From contig JAJEKV010000008.1 in assembly GCA_021234155.1 (NCBI GenBank), positions 9,698,445-9,762,444 of the forward strand: a DNA stretch of 64,000 nucleotides. The letters run 5' to 3'. Made by a program: the position numbers and the translations under genes. How positions within the stretch are numbered: position 1 is the first letter of the stretch; the number at the start of each line of letters is the position of its first letter. Below the pieces are notes generated by a model. The model ran no database searches. It was not told the DNA's origin and saw only the letters and a program-made list of their open reading frames with translations. Source of the DNA: Isoetes taiwanensis (lineage: Eukaryota; Streptophyta; Lycopodiopsida; Isoetales; Isoetaceae). This document shows, piece after piece, positions 17,328-28,620 of the stretch.

Positions 17328-19135
17328 TGTGACGTCCCCTACTCATATACGGTGCACTCACCGTATACAAACAGGAGTTCATCCCCCATACCAGCTCCAT
17401 GCTAATATAGGGCCCTCCACGTATCACTGCAACCTTGAGGAGTTCCAGTGGGAAGAATGAAGGGGTCATTTACCCTGTCTCCCTCAGGGCCTACCTAGCT
17501 GCGGAAGCGTAAACATACATGTCAGTAGTACATACATCAACATCATATGACCATCACGAAGGATGGTTCACCACATATCTGCATAGACAAAGATCAGCAC
17601 ATCACATAGGGAATCCTACCCAAAGCTCAGACACCGGGATGGACTGACAAGCTTGGGTCTCCAGAGGTCATTGCAGACAGAATTCATGGCAATGGATTTG
17701 GCTGGCATAAGAACATGGCTTAGGGTAGTCCACTCCATCCGCCCCTCCTGTGCACACTTTGCAAAGTAGGTTGAAAAGTGTTGGGACCTGACTGTAGCCC
17801 GCCGGATGCATAGCCAAAGGGGCTATTCTTGGGTTGCATCTCCCCAGTTCCGATGGGGCAGGTAGGGATCTCTCCCTCCAGAGATCTACATGCTGACTCA
17901 AGGTGACTAGAGGGCCACTGCCCTTATTCGACTTGAACCCAATGGAGAGTGACGCATCACTCCACGGGTGTCGAGCCCATGCCTTGCCCACACGCAGTGG
18001 CAAGCCATCAGACCTAGTCCACAATAATCCCCGGTAGGCCTTACACACCAGAGGGATCGTTCAAGAGTCAGAACACGAACCTCCTTATAAGCCAGTCTGG
18101 CCCTTCACCCACAACCAGGTGTGGTTCTTGTACACAGGCCGAATTTACAGTGTGCTAAAGAGGCTAGCTAGGAGCATCAACTACCAGGCTTTAGGGTCTC
18201 TACCCCCCTTCCCAATACAATGAGTCCACAGAGATACATCATCATACATATCACAGAAGAACTAAAGAACAAGATCTAATCTATATCATAGAGTTAGGTT
18301 CTTTAGTTAGAGCTTGGTATCTAGAGATCTAGATGGCTGCTATGGGCAATTTAATAGGCTAAACCTACTGATTCGATGACTGGAAGACTTGGGCATCTCT
18401 AGACTCTAGCTCCTTTCTAGGTATCCTGGCAATAGGGAGTGTCAATGTGGCGGCTATATAAGTCAAACTCTATTAGAAGGACACAGAATTAGGTCAAGGT
18501 TTATGCTTTTGGCATGAGCAGAGGTGATGTACCAACAGTTGGACTTGGGTTGCTATGCTGAGATCTAGATGACTATAACGAAGGGGTGTTCTTGGGCACT
18601 TCTATCTAGGAGTAAGGCATCAGCTTTGAGCCGAGAGCAATACTTGTGAGGTACTAATGTGGGTATGCTTCTATTTATAAACAAACCACAGTTTGGAAAA
18701 ACAATTCAAGGGTTTGAGCAATTTTGGTCATTTTGAGCTAGGGTTTGACATTTCTAGCCTAATTTGACGTCATAAATGGATTCTAGGCTGTCTAACAGTT
18801 TTATTGCAACAAATTTCAGGCGATTTGGAGCTCTGTAGCTCAAGTTATGGAGGTTCAAAGTTTGGAGGTCTCACACATTGCGCCCAGACCAATAATGAAC
18901 TTTTCATTTTCGGTCCTGGCGCGACGTGTGAGACATTGGCTCTAAATGGGTTAAACTTGTCTAATTTGGGTGATATAAGGGTCTAATTCTGCTGGACTCA
19001 TGGAGTTAGGCAGAATTGACCCCTTATTTGGTCGATTTGGATCTGTTTTGGGCACTTTTGGGGCATGGTCTCACACGTTGCGCCCACACCAATAATGAAC
19101 TTTTCATTTTCGGTCCTGGCGCGACGTGTGAGACA
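17328..19135 (-). mobile_element. LTR copy D (reference copy)
   Basis: An LTR of 1808 bp with short terminal inverted repeats TGT...ACA. On the minus strand it starts TGTCTCACACGTCG after a GAGAGGA purine tract and ends ACGTCACA before the primer site. A 68 bp block occurs twice near its 5' end, at 18868-18935 and 19068-19135. Confidence 0.75.
18868..19135 (-). repeat. Duplicated 68 bp block with inverted ends inside the LTR
   Basis: Two nearly identical 68 bp blocks lie exactly 200 bp apart, each bounded by TCTCACAC and GTGTGAGA and each containing AATAATGAACTTTTCATTTT. Every complete LTR of the array has the pair. They sit at the LTR start on the element strand, where enhancers are usual. 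Confidence 0.6.
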
Positions 19136-19795
19136 TCCTCTCGAATTGGCCTAGGATGTCTGTTTTGACTAAAACAAAAGCTAAAACTTACTAACTCAAC
19201 TTAATTAAGTAACTTCATACACTTATAATTTACTCTAAAACACTTTGTATTAAACAAAATTTTATCATTTACGAAATTAATAAGGCTCTCCTTTGATATG
19301 ACTGGCTAAGTGCATATCTTTCTTCATTAGAGTTACTCCCTTGGCGTGTAATCGTGCGGTGTTGAGTCTTCAAAATGTTGGACCAGCTTACGCTCTCTGC
19401 TTCTTGAACCTTGGTCTCCCCTCGCTCTCGTTCGCCCTCTCCTCTTCTTGTATCTCTCGCTCTATCCGCTTTCATTACTTTCTTGGGTCTAATATACAAA
19501 TCTAACTAATCCTTACCTTAAAACTCGATCTAGCATGTTACCTTTTTTTGAAATTCATCAAGTATTAAGGTGTTTATGGCCTAATGTCTTAGAAAGATTT
19601 GGCTCAACTGTTTTTAGTCTTTTTATGTTCCAATTAAACTTTAATCATTTACTAGCTTAGCATATACTACAAAAATACGAAAAAAAAAAAAAATTTCCCA
19701 CTTTTCGAGGTTTGAGGATCCTATCAAGTTAGTACTACGGGAGCATGGCCGCTTTGCTTTGCTCTTGGTCTCCAAGAACATTGCTCGATACCACC
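19136..19795 (-). repeat. Internal segment between LTR D and LTR E
   Basis: The last internal segment of the array. An open minus-strand frame at 19269-19499 encodes a basic, Arg/Glu-rich peptide, but it is broken in sister copies and is not taken as a gene. Confidence 0.65.
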
Positions 19796-20855
19796 GTGGC
19801 GCCCCCTACTCATATAAGGTGCACTCACCGTATACAAACAGAGTTCATCCCCCATACCGGCTCCATGCTAATATAGGGCCCTCCACGTATCACCGCAACC
19901 TTGAGGAGTTCCATGGGAAGAATGAAGGGGTCATTTACCCCGTCTCCCCCTCGGGCCTACCTAGTCATGGCGTAAAACATACATGTCGAGTAGTACATAC
20001 ATCAACATCATATGACCATCACGAAGGATGGTTCACCACATATCTCTGCATAGACAAAGATCGACATCACATAGGGAATCCTACCCAAAGCTCGGATTAA
20101 TCGGGATGGACCGACAAGCTTGGGTCTCGTGAGGTCATTGCGATAGAATTCATGGCAATGGATTTGGCTGGCATAAGAACATGGCTTAGGGTAGTCCACT
20201 CCATCCGCCCCTCCTGTGCACACTTTGCAAAGTAGGTTGAAAAGTGTTGGGACCTGACTGTAGCCCGCCGGATACATAGCCAAAGGGGCTATTCCCTGGG
20301 TTGCATCTCCCCTGCCCGATGGGGCGATAGGGATCTCTCCCTCCGTGAGATCTACATGCCGACTCAAGGTGACTAGAGGGCCACCGCCCTTATTCGACTT
20401 GAACCCAATGGAGAGTGACGATCACTCCACCGGCAAATCGAGCCCATGCCTTGCCCACACGCAGCGGGCAAGCCATCGCACCTAGTCCACAATGATCCCC
20501 TGTGGGCCTTACACACCGTAGGGATCGCTCAAGAGTCGAAACACGAACCTCCTTATAAGCCGGTCCCGCCCCTTCACCCACAACCGTGTGTGTTCTTGTC
20601 ACGCAGTCGAATTTACAAGCAGTGCTAAAGAGGCTAGCTAGGAGCATCAACTACCGTGCTTTAGGGTCTCTACCCCCTTCCCAATACAATGAGTCCACAG
20701 AGATACATCATCATACATATCACAGAACTAAAGAACAAGATCTAATCTATATCATAGAGTTAGGTTCTTTAGTTAGAGCTTGGTATCTAGAGATCTAGAT
20801 GGCTGCTATGGGCAATTTAATAAGCTAAACCTACTGATTCGATGACCGGAAGACG
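19796..20855 (-). mobile_element. LTR copy E, truncated
   Basis: The last LTR of the array. It follows copy D to GAAGAC at 20855, then sequence identity ends. About 750 bp of LTR are missing. Confidence 0.65.
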
Positions 20856-22397
20856 GTTTAGGCTATTAAATTGACGAAATACCCGATCCCCCGGCTCGCT
20901 CCTCCCGCCTCGAACTTCGACCATCCCGCTCTGGCCGCTAGAAGATGAAGCTAGATTGGGAAACTAACAAGCTGGGTTCGCCGGGCATGAGTCCGGGATG
21001 CGGTTTTGACTCCTCGAGCAAGCAAAAAAGAGCCCTAAAACCCTATGGACGAAAATGGCAAGTTAGGGTTTCCTTAACCTATATAGACAAAGGGTTAGGG
21101 CTAGGGTTCCCATTATCCCCTATAGGCATGTGGGATAATTGGATGTGGCCCCACTTGGCCTAGGATATCCACATGGGTAAATGTGTACACATGGATAAAT
21201 GTGTACACATTGACACACACATGGATAAGTGTGCATATGGGCAATTGTGCCCATAATTAAATGCACACACCTTGCAAGTTGCCCCCTAGGGTGCTACACC
21301 GCCGGCTACACGCTGGCGCACACGTCGCCTCGGAATGGCGCGGTACGCCGACGAGGCAAGATAAAGATATCGCCTTAGGACCATATCTTTGTCGTGGCCG
21401 AACGCCACAAAATCGGCCGCCACAAAAATCAAAGCCTGCTTTAAGAAAACCAGATTGAAAATAAAAAAAATCAATGCTGCATGTTAACTTCGCATGCCGG
21501 TGTCTGAGGCTTTGAGATTTCTCATATTTTCAACTTCTGCAAAAATATCTGGTGCCAAAAAGCAAACTCTTCCAAAAGATTGTGGTTTCTCTGTTTTGTC
21601 CCCTACCGGAAGCAACGGAAGAAGATCTCAGAACAAGGCATTCCCGAAGAAGATTTATTCCGGAAGTTTAAAAAGTATGGGCTACTGGACATATGTCTAA
21701 AGCCGATGAATGGGACGACAGAAAAGCTGTTTGAAAAGCTTCGTTGGCTGGATAACTTTCAGATAAAGAGCTACTTCTCTTTTTCAACAAAAGACAGCAC
21801 AGAATGCATCAATAGCTCCATTTCACCGATCTGTCACCTGTTTCTGCCATATCTGGCGTCAAGATCTCCATATCTGCAGGCACAACAGGTAAGATGTTAA
21901 ACAAAAGCTAATGCAAATAAAAAAAACACAAGATACGCAGCAAGCGCCATAAAGCAGGACCTCAAAATTGTTGAAATGAGATCAAGTGCCTCCAGGAACC
22001 GAGAGATCGCCATCGCCAAAGCTTAGAGCTCCGCCCTAGCCGGACCAAAAAATAGAAATGAAAAATGCGACGCACGGAATTTCCACCTACTGGCAGATTA
22101 CGGCTGGGAGCCGCCCGGTTTGAGGGGTTTCCGGCAGGAAACCGGCAGCGGCTGGCACCCACATACCCCTAGGCAGCATGTAGAAAAATCTTCCATGACG
22201 ACATAACCTAATGACTTTTGATGGTCAATAATAACAAGGGTTAATTCCAAAAGAGAAAGGACCGAGAATGTCCATTGGTCTGGTGGCTATGGAGTCCCAA
22301 GTAAATATGGTCGTGCCTTTGGAGGCTCTGCATCGTGGCGTCTACTCCTCTATTTTTGCTATGATTGTTTTGTGAATCTAGCACATAAATTCTTCCC
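20856..22397. other. Intergenic, no recognised gene
   Basis: From 21020 to 21260 the sequence is rich in AGGGTT and in short repeats of ACACATGGATAAATGTG, as in some LTR ends. Plus-strand frames at 21494-21900 are uninterrupted for about 100 codons but match nothing I know. The last part before 22398 should contain the promoter and 5' leader of the adenylate kinase gene. I cannot point to a certain TATA box. Confidence 0.4.
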
Positions 22398-24250
22398 ATG
22401 ATGACCCTGCAGCTCTGTACAGATCCATCTTCTTTTTCACCTGCATGTTCCTTTCGATTTGACAATCCGTATTCCCTTCGATTCGGAATGGGTCGTGGAG
22501 TTTTCTTCCAGAATGATGACGTTGAGCGCAGATTGGCATCCAATAAGGTATGCTTTTGCTAAGCTTGATTCTTTTCCTCTTTGATGGGCTTGTAAAGGAA
22601 GTGCCAGTTTCCAGATCGAGGCTAAGTACTGCAGAGAATCGTTGAGAGTCATGATTTCTGGAGTCCCGGCCTCTGGAAAAGGAACACAGTGCGAGTTGAT
22701 AAGAAATAAAGTAAGATTATTTCCCCCCTACTAGGTTCCCTCAATCTTATTCATCTACATTCTTCTTGGTGTCAAATTATGCCTTTACTCCTCTGAATTT
22801 TTAATAAGAGACAAATTTTTGTGTTGAACTTTATAGTACCTTACTAGTGTTAACTTACTAGTAAGCATTGCCTTTATGTATGACTCGTGTATCTTTCTTG
22901 TGATAGTCATAGTAAATGTTACTCAGACCTTTAACCAGTAGATGAAAAATTGGAAAGTAACCTTCATTCATTATTATATCTCAGAGTAGGTTTTAATTAG
23001 ATGAGAAATAAACTTTGTTCAAGTCTATAGGCAACTTGTATATCCATTAGACCGAGGATTCGATTAATTAGCACAGCAGTGTCACATGTTGCATAATATG
23101 CAAGACGTACGATGGGCTATAACAGGATCCAATTTTCCATCTGCCTTTTTAGTGAAAGACTATGTAATATACTATTTTGTTTCCTTTTTGATGCAACTGC
23201 TAAAATGTAGACATGTTCCACTGCAGTATGGTCTTGCTCACATTGCACCTGGAGATCTGTTGCGAGCAGAGGTTAAAGCAGGGTCAGAGATTGGAAGAAA
23301 AGCACAGGACTACATGGACCTGGGACAGCTTGCACCTGACGAAGTTGTCGTTACTGTGAGATGATCAGGCACTTATTTTTACTGTTTGTGGACATTTGCT
23401 ACTAAAGGATTGGGAATTGTTCTTTTTATAAGGCTACCATTGTCTTGTGAGTTCTTTTTTTCTTAATTGTTGTTCTGTGTTGCATCCCATGTGCAGATAG
23501 TGAAGGAGAGGTTGCAGCAGGAAGATGCTCAAGTAAATGGCTGGTTATTAGATGGATATCCCCGAAGCTTTTCCCAAGCTAGTGCTCTTGAGGTGCTTGG
23601 TATTAGACCTCACATTTTTCTGCTTCTGGAGGTGAGTGTAAGTTGTTCTTGTATGCTTTGTCAATAATAAATAACCTGTATAAATAATGGCAGGTTCCTG
23701 ATGAAGAAATTCTTGAAAGAGTGATATGGAGAAGGATTGACCCTGTTACAGGAAAGATTTATCACCTTAAATTCTCTCCTCCAGAATCTCCAGAAGTTGC
23801 AGCACGGCTTATTCAACGCAGTGATGATACAGAAGAAAAGGTTTACCTATGTGCCTTAATAAATTCCAAGTTTTGCATGGAAAACAACAGCCAAATGTAT
23901 CAACATCTTTAGAAGGATAAATACTAGACTAACACACCATATGCAGGTAAAATTACGCCTCAAAACCCACGCAGAGAATGTGCAAGCTGTTCTAACAATT
24001 TATGAAGATGTTATTAAGAAAGTAAGTCATGTGAATATTTAGCTTAAATCTATGTAAACTTTTCAATACTTGATTTGAACATTATTGATCTGATTATCAA
24101 TCTCCTCGGAATTATATGAAGATTGATGGATCACAGCCCAAGGAAACTGTGTTTGCCATCATTGAGAAGTACTTGGATGATCTAAAGAAGCAAATAACAG
24201 ATACGAATTTGGCAAAGGCTGGAGAATTTGGACATGGAAAGACACCTTGA
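22398..24250 (+). CDS. AMK2: Chloroplast-type adenylate kinase, 7 exons, 286 aa
   Basis: Exons 22398-22547, 22615-22710, 23227-23355, 23497-23631, 23694-23840, 23947-24021 and 24122-24250 all join in phase 0 with GT-AG introns and give 286 residues. It interconverts ATP + AMP and 2 ADP. Residues 1-50 are Ser/Phe/Arg-rich, like a plastid transit peptide. The P-loop is G66-VPASGKGT. The AMP-binding segment GDLLRAE is at 91-97, the family signature [12 protein letters not shown] at 141-152, the LID ([12 protein letters not shown]) at 183-194 and the second LID Arg/Asp pair (QRSDD) at 211-215. Length and motif order fit the plant AMK2 family; the C-terminal extension of the AMK5 type is absent. 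Oddities: Trp182 where relatives have Gly, and IAPGD for the usual ISAGD. I start at the first of two adjacent ATGs. The first exon is inferred, the rest is strong. It is the only apparently intact host gene here. Confidence 0.88.
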
Positions 24251-26041
24251 TTTTATAACGATCAGAAATTTTTGATCGGTAGTGCAAATGTATACAATTC
24301 CTTATACATTTCTGAAATAACTCAGGGATGAGACTTTCCTACCCACAATTATTACAAGGATATTATTATTTTAGTTTGCATTTGAATCTGAAAGGACAGG
24401 AATTTTACCTGCTGTATTGAAGACTGGATTTTATGGCGAGCACAAAAACCTCGGCTGTAATTCTGACATCATTACAGCCGAGTAGAAAACAATATCATTT
24501 TGCAGTTGGAATCACGGGCCATCAATATGCATGAAATTGATTATCGAACAAATTCAAACGGACAGAACTACGTTTCAACTCAATGCAATTAAAATGTGAA
24601 CTTGAGAATGCAATAAAATAGTCCCAATACTTAGAATAGTAAACTTGAAAATGCAATAAGAGAGTCATTGCATTTGAATGTCCATGGCGTTGAATGTCGC
24701 CTAAAATAAAACAAGGGTGCAGAGGAGACAAGCATCCTCCAAGCAAAATGATATTGTAGTATTGGGTTGCCCGCGTAGGGCAATCCTTGGGGAGTGTGGG
24801 GAGGGACGTATAGAGGGCCACGATTTGAGAATATTGCTTTGGGATTTGAGGGAGCCCTAAGGACGGCTAAACGGTGTGGATTTTATGGGAGCCAGGCGGA
24901 AGGTGGATCTCCGCTTTGGTTGGGTTGCGAGGGGCAGAGGTCCAGGGCCGTTTCCTTGTATCAGGGGTAGGCGGAAGGTGGAGATGCAATCTCCAGTTTA
25001 TTGTGCGAGAGGCAGAGGTCTGGCGTCGAAGGCGAGGAAGCCTTGGATCTGCGTCATCACTTGCTTTCCTTGATGCAGTTTTCTTGATGCAATTCTATTC
25101 TGATAAGGCGCCTCATATCAGGTCTGTCTTGTGATTTAAATTCCATTTGAATGACAAAATACAATATGAATCAGCGTTCGCTAGGATAACTAGAATCAGT
25201 TCTGGCATGTACCATAAGAGATAGATGATCCAATTAATAGATGAATATGTTTAACTTAGTTTCGATGCTCCATATTTACCTTTGCTGTGATAAAACCCTA
25301 TGCCTAAATCCTGTGATAAATGTACAAATACAAGGCGAAAACAGGGGGTGTTATGATCGAGCATTCTAAGGGAGATGACCTTTTGATATGTGGCAACACC
25401 AAGGTAGATGGATTCTGTAAAACAAGATAATAGATAGGAATTCTAAATGTTAAGTGTCTGCTCCAGCTACGTGGCATTGTAAATACAAGGGAGAACATGG
25501 TATAATTTGACTAAGTTGTGATAAAGGGTTGGACCCTTCGATGCATGGCAGCTCTAAGGTTAGCTAGTTGTCAAAGCAAGGAAAGAATTTCAGATTACTT
25601 CATATTCTTCCAGGTTTAATTCTGCTCCAGATTGGTCATAACATAGTGCTGAGATATGGTGTTCGGACAGCATTTTTAAATGTTTAGAAAGATAAACCTT
25701 ACCTGAAATAGGCTGCCCTATCTTGTTATCTTATTATCCTACTAGCTTATGCCCTATGCTGTAAATCCATAAATGGGAAGTCCATTATTTGCCACTATGA
25801 TTGCTTGATAATGAAAGCATGGACATTGCTCTGCCGTTGTGACTGACATGCTTATAACAACCTTAAAATAGTGATGATATAGGATTGCATAAAAACATGT
25901 TGATTTTTTGTTGCTAAAAATATTTATGCCTTTACATGATTGTGATAAGCAACCTATGTGTTGTAATAATGAGATAATTGCATGGCAAATCTGGCCTCTG
26001 AGGATAAATGGCTTAAAATATGCCTAGAACTTTGCCAAAAT
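24251..26041. other. Intergenic, no recognised gene
   Basis: The 3' side of the adenylate kinase gene. The first few hundred bases presumably contain its 3' UTR. Around 24870-25130 a GC-richer patch has open frames without recognisable motifs. The rest is AT-rich and featureless. Confidence 0.4.
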
Positions 26042-26165
26042 TAGGTGAAGGGCGATGAGCCAAGATGTCTTATAGCTTACCTGATGCCCCTTTCCTTATT
26101 ACCATTATCATGCTAATACTGGTCTGTTTGGGTGCAGGTAACAAGGACATCTTCTCCTAGCTTCT
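26042..26165. repeat. Short dispersed module, copy 1
   Basis: About 120 bp, starting near AGGTGAAGGGCGATGAGCCA and ending shortly after GGTCTGTTTGGGTGCAGGTA, recur in the same orientation at 38026-38150 inside the CACTA element. The flanks differ. There is no open frame that both copies share clearly. It may be a short mobile module or a captured piece of a transcribed sequence. Confidence 0.5.
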
Positions 26166-26947
26166 TTGTCAAGGTTTTGTGCAGCAGAAATGTAACAGAC
26201 CTGGGCACTTGATGGGCCAGTATATGTACTTATATACGTATGTACACATGTATAACATGTATGCAGCATGAGTTCAAGGTTTTGACTCTTTGGAGAAAGG
26301 ATTGTTGCAGAGCATGAAGGCAGGGAGCAATTCTGGGCAGTTTTTAAGCCCGAACTTTGAAGCATCATATCTCGGTGACCCGAGATCCTTTTTTAATGAT
26401 TTTTCTTTTCCTTGAAAGATTTCTAAGTAAACTTTCCAGAATAGGTATCATCAGCCCAATTCATCCATATGCAAAAGTTATGACATAAATAGTGATGCTG
26501 GATCAAAATTGACTGCACTATATATGTTCTTCTGCAGTGTGATTCTTGGAGTTAGAAGACGATCTTTGGAGGCGCAAGCAACGGGAAAGGGTCCAGAGGT
26601 TAATACATGAAGAAATTCTCAGGTGGGGTTTTGCTATTGATCAATTGAGATGCTATGAATTGCCATGATTAATCTGTACATGACTTTTGCATGCAAATAT
26701 GATAAATTATGAATTTGTTGGAGGCTCATAAGACTACGGAAGATAACTAGTGAATAGAACATATAGAACATCTCTGGAAGAGCTGATTCTGAGGCAAGAA
26801 GGTCTGAGAATGCTTGGAAAGTGCCAACATAGGCTTGAATCAACAAATTTGGCATGTCTTGAATCTTCTTTGTTGGACGTCTACAACTTTTAGAACTAAC
26901 CGGTCATGTTCCATTTCCTGTTGTCTATATTTGTTTGATTGACTTTT
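26166..26947. other. Intergenic, no recognised gene
   Basis: AT-rich DNA. I see no coding, RNA or repeat structure that I can name. Confidence 0.4.
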
Positions 26948-27163
26948 CTCTGTGGTAAGACGTTAAACTGCCATACCCAAGGTCACGGGTTCAACGCCTC
27001 GTTGTGAAAGTGGCCATGCAATGTAAAGTTGGTGGGGGAAGGACCCACTTCAGCAATGTAAAGTGGTGGGGGCAGGACCCATCTGGGTGTGTTGTAAAGT
27101 GTCACATGTCCGATAGGACGCTGCCTTGTGGCGTGACGTTAAAATCTCTTCTTCTTCTTCTTC
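26948..27163 (+). mobile_element. tRNA-derived SINE
   Basis: It begins with a decayed polymerase III box A (TGTGGTAAGACGTTAAACTG) followed at 26988 by a clear box B, GGTTCAACGCC, at tRNA-like spacing. The body is about 150 bp with a GTAAAGTGGTGGGGG segment in two copies, and it ends GTGACGTTAAAATCT followed by a (CTT)n tail. That is the layout of plant tRNA-related SINEs. The target-site duplication is not clear. Confidence 0.6.
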
Positions 27164-28600
27164 TATGTTGCTTTGGTTTAGTTATTTTGTGCTAATCTAA
27201 GGAGTTAAATAAGAAATAAACCATTGGGATGGGCATCAGTTGCCTTGCATGTGGATGGAATCAGTATAGACTACATGTAATAGTAAGGAAATGCATTACT
27301 TTGAATGATTGTAATCTAATTAAATAATGAGAAATATAAGGATTATTAGTTGCATGTTTAAATCCCTTTTCTATGGAAAGTAGGTTTATAGTAAAAATAT
27401 TAAAATCATAGCTAATGATTGAATTGTAACTGTTGAGATGGAACTTTTGAAGTAAGCATGATATGGGATTGAGAAGTTTGACCAAGAGGGTCATAGGAAG
27501 CTTATGGGGGCTTTTGAGTATGGCTATGGCATGGAGCACTGTTGAGGTAATAGATGTACATAGGTGTTGGATTCACATCAATATGACAATCAGGCTTGTG
27601 ACTTCCTCGACATGTTGGATTGCTATCAAGGTCTTCATCGCTGAGTTGCTACCTCGACATGGCATAGGATGTATGAGTAAGTTTGGCAAGAGGATTACAT
27701 GAAGGAAAATATGGTAAGTTAAGCCAGGAAGGATATTTTGGGATGGGTTTGCATCTTGAATGGAGCATTGTAACTGTAATTTGTACATTATAGTGTGTAC
27801 ATCTAGATATGAACTGTTAACAAGAACAAATTTTCTAGCCCCTATATTACCCATCACCTGCATTATTAGACCAACCAAATTGTTTAACATCTGAATTTGT
27901 TGATATATCTCAAGTAGAAATTCCTTTAATTTGCTCTTGATAGTTGGATTAGAGCCTGCCTAAACCGTTCAGATGTGTACATCAATTGTATAGAAAGAAC
28001 CATGATTTTTTAGAGTATGGCAAGAAAGAACCACATTCTCTATGATAAACGCAAACTCTAGGGAGGTTTGTGCAGATTCTGGCAATGTGAGATCATTATA
28101 CAGTGGCAACATTCCTATTAGGTTGGATGAGCCGTCAAATTTGGATGAGCCGACAACTGAGGCCACCAAGATGTTAGTCTCAATCGACCATTTCATTTAT
28201 TAAGGCTAGAAATGGGTATGTCATCTGTACTAGAATGTGGAAAGCATGCACATATGGCTCAAAAAACCATTGCTGCAATGGCATATCTATGCTTCATTGA
28301 TGGTGCGTGGTTCATGCCCATATATCAATTAATGTGATGTCATTCCTTACGTATGAGTATAAATCCCTTGTGATAATGACATTAACACTACTATAATGGG
28401 TTTCTGCATCCTGCATCAGGGATTTGGTTCTAGCACCTAACCGAATCCCCTCCTCAAACAACCTACAATCTAATGTATCTCATGACATTATATTGGTATT
28501 GGTACATGGTTGGAGAGGCATCAATCGGTTTTCCAACGGGCAACCCATTGATGCATTAGCATCTTGTTTTACAATAGATTAAAGGAAATGAGAGGTTATG
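27164..28600. other. Intergenic, no recognised gene
   Basis: AT-rich DNA with short frames on both strands and no recognisable motif. Confidence 0.4.
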
Positions 28601-28620
28601 ACAGACATTGAAAACTCACT

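Noticed and set aside
21028-21115. AGGGTT-rich, telomere-like sequence
   Set aside because: The motifs are scattered and not in tandem; such phrases are common in plant LTRs and 5' leaders.
21580-21900. Uninterrupted frame of about 106 codons upstream of the adenylate kinase gene
   Set aside because: No recognisable motif and no splice link to the gene; left as unknown rather than called.
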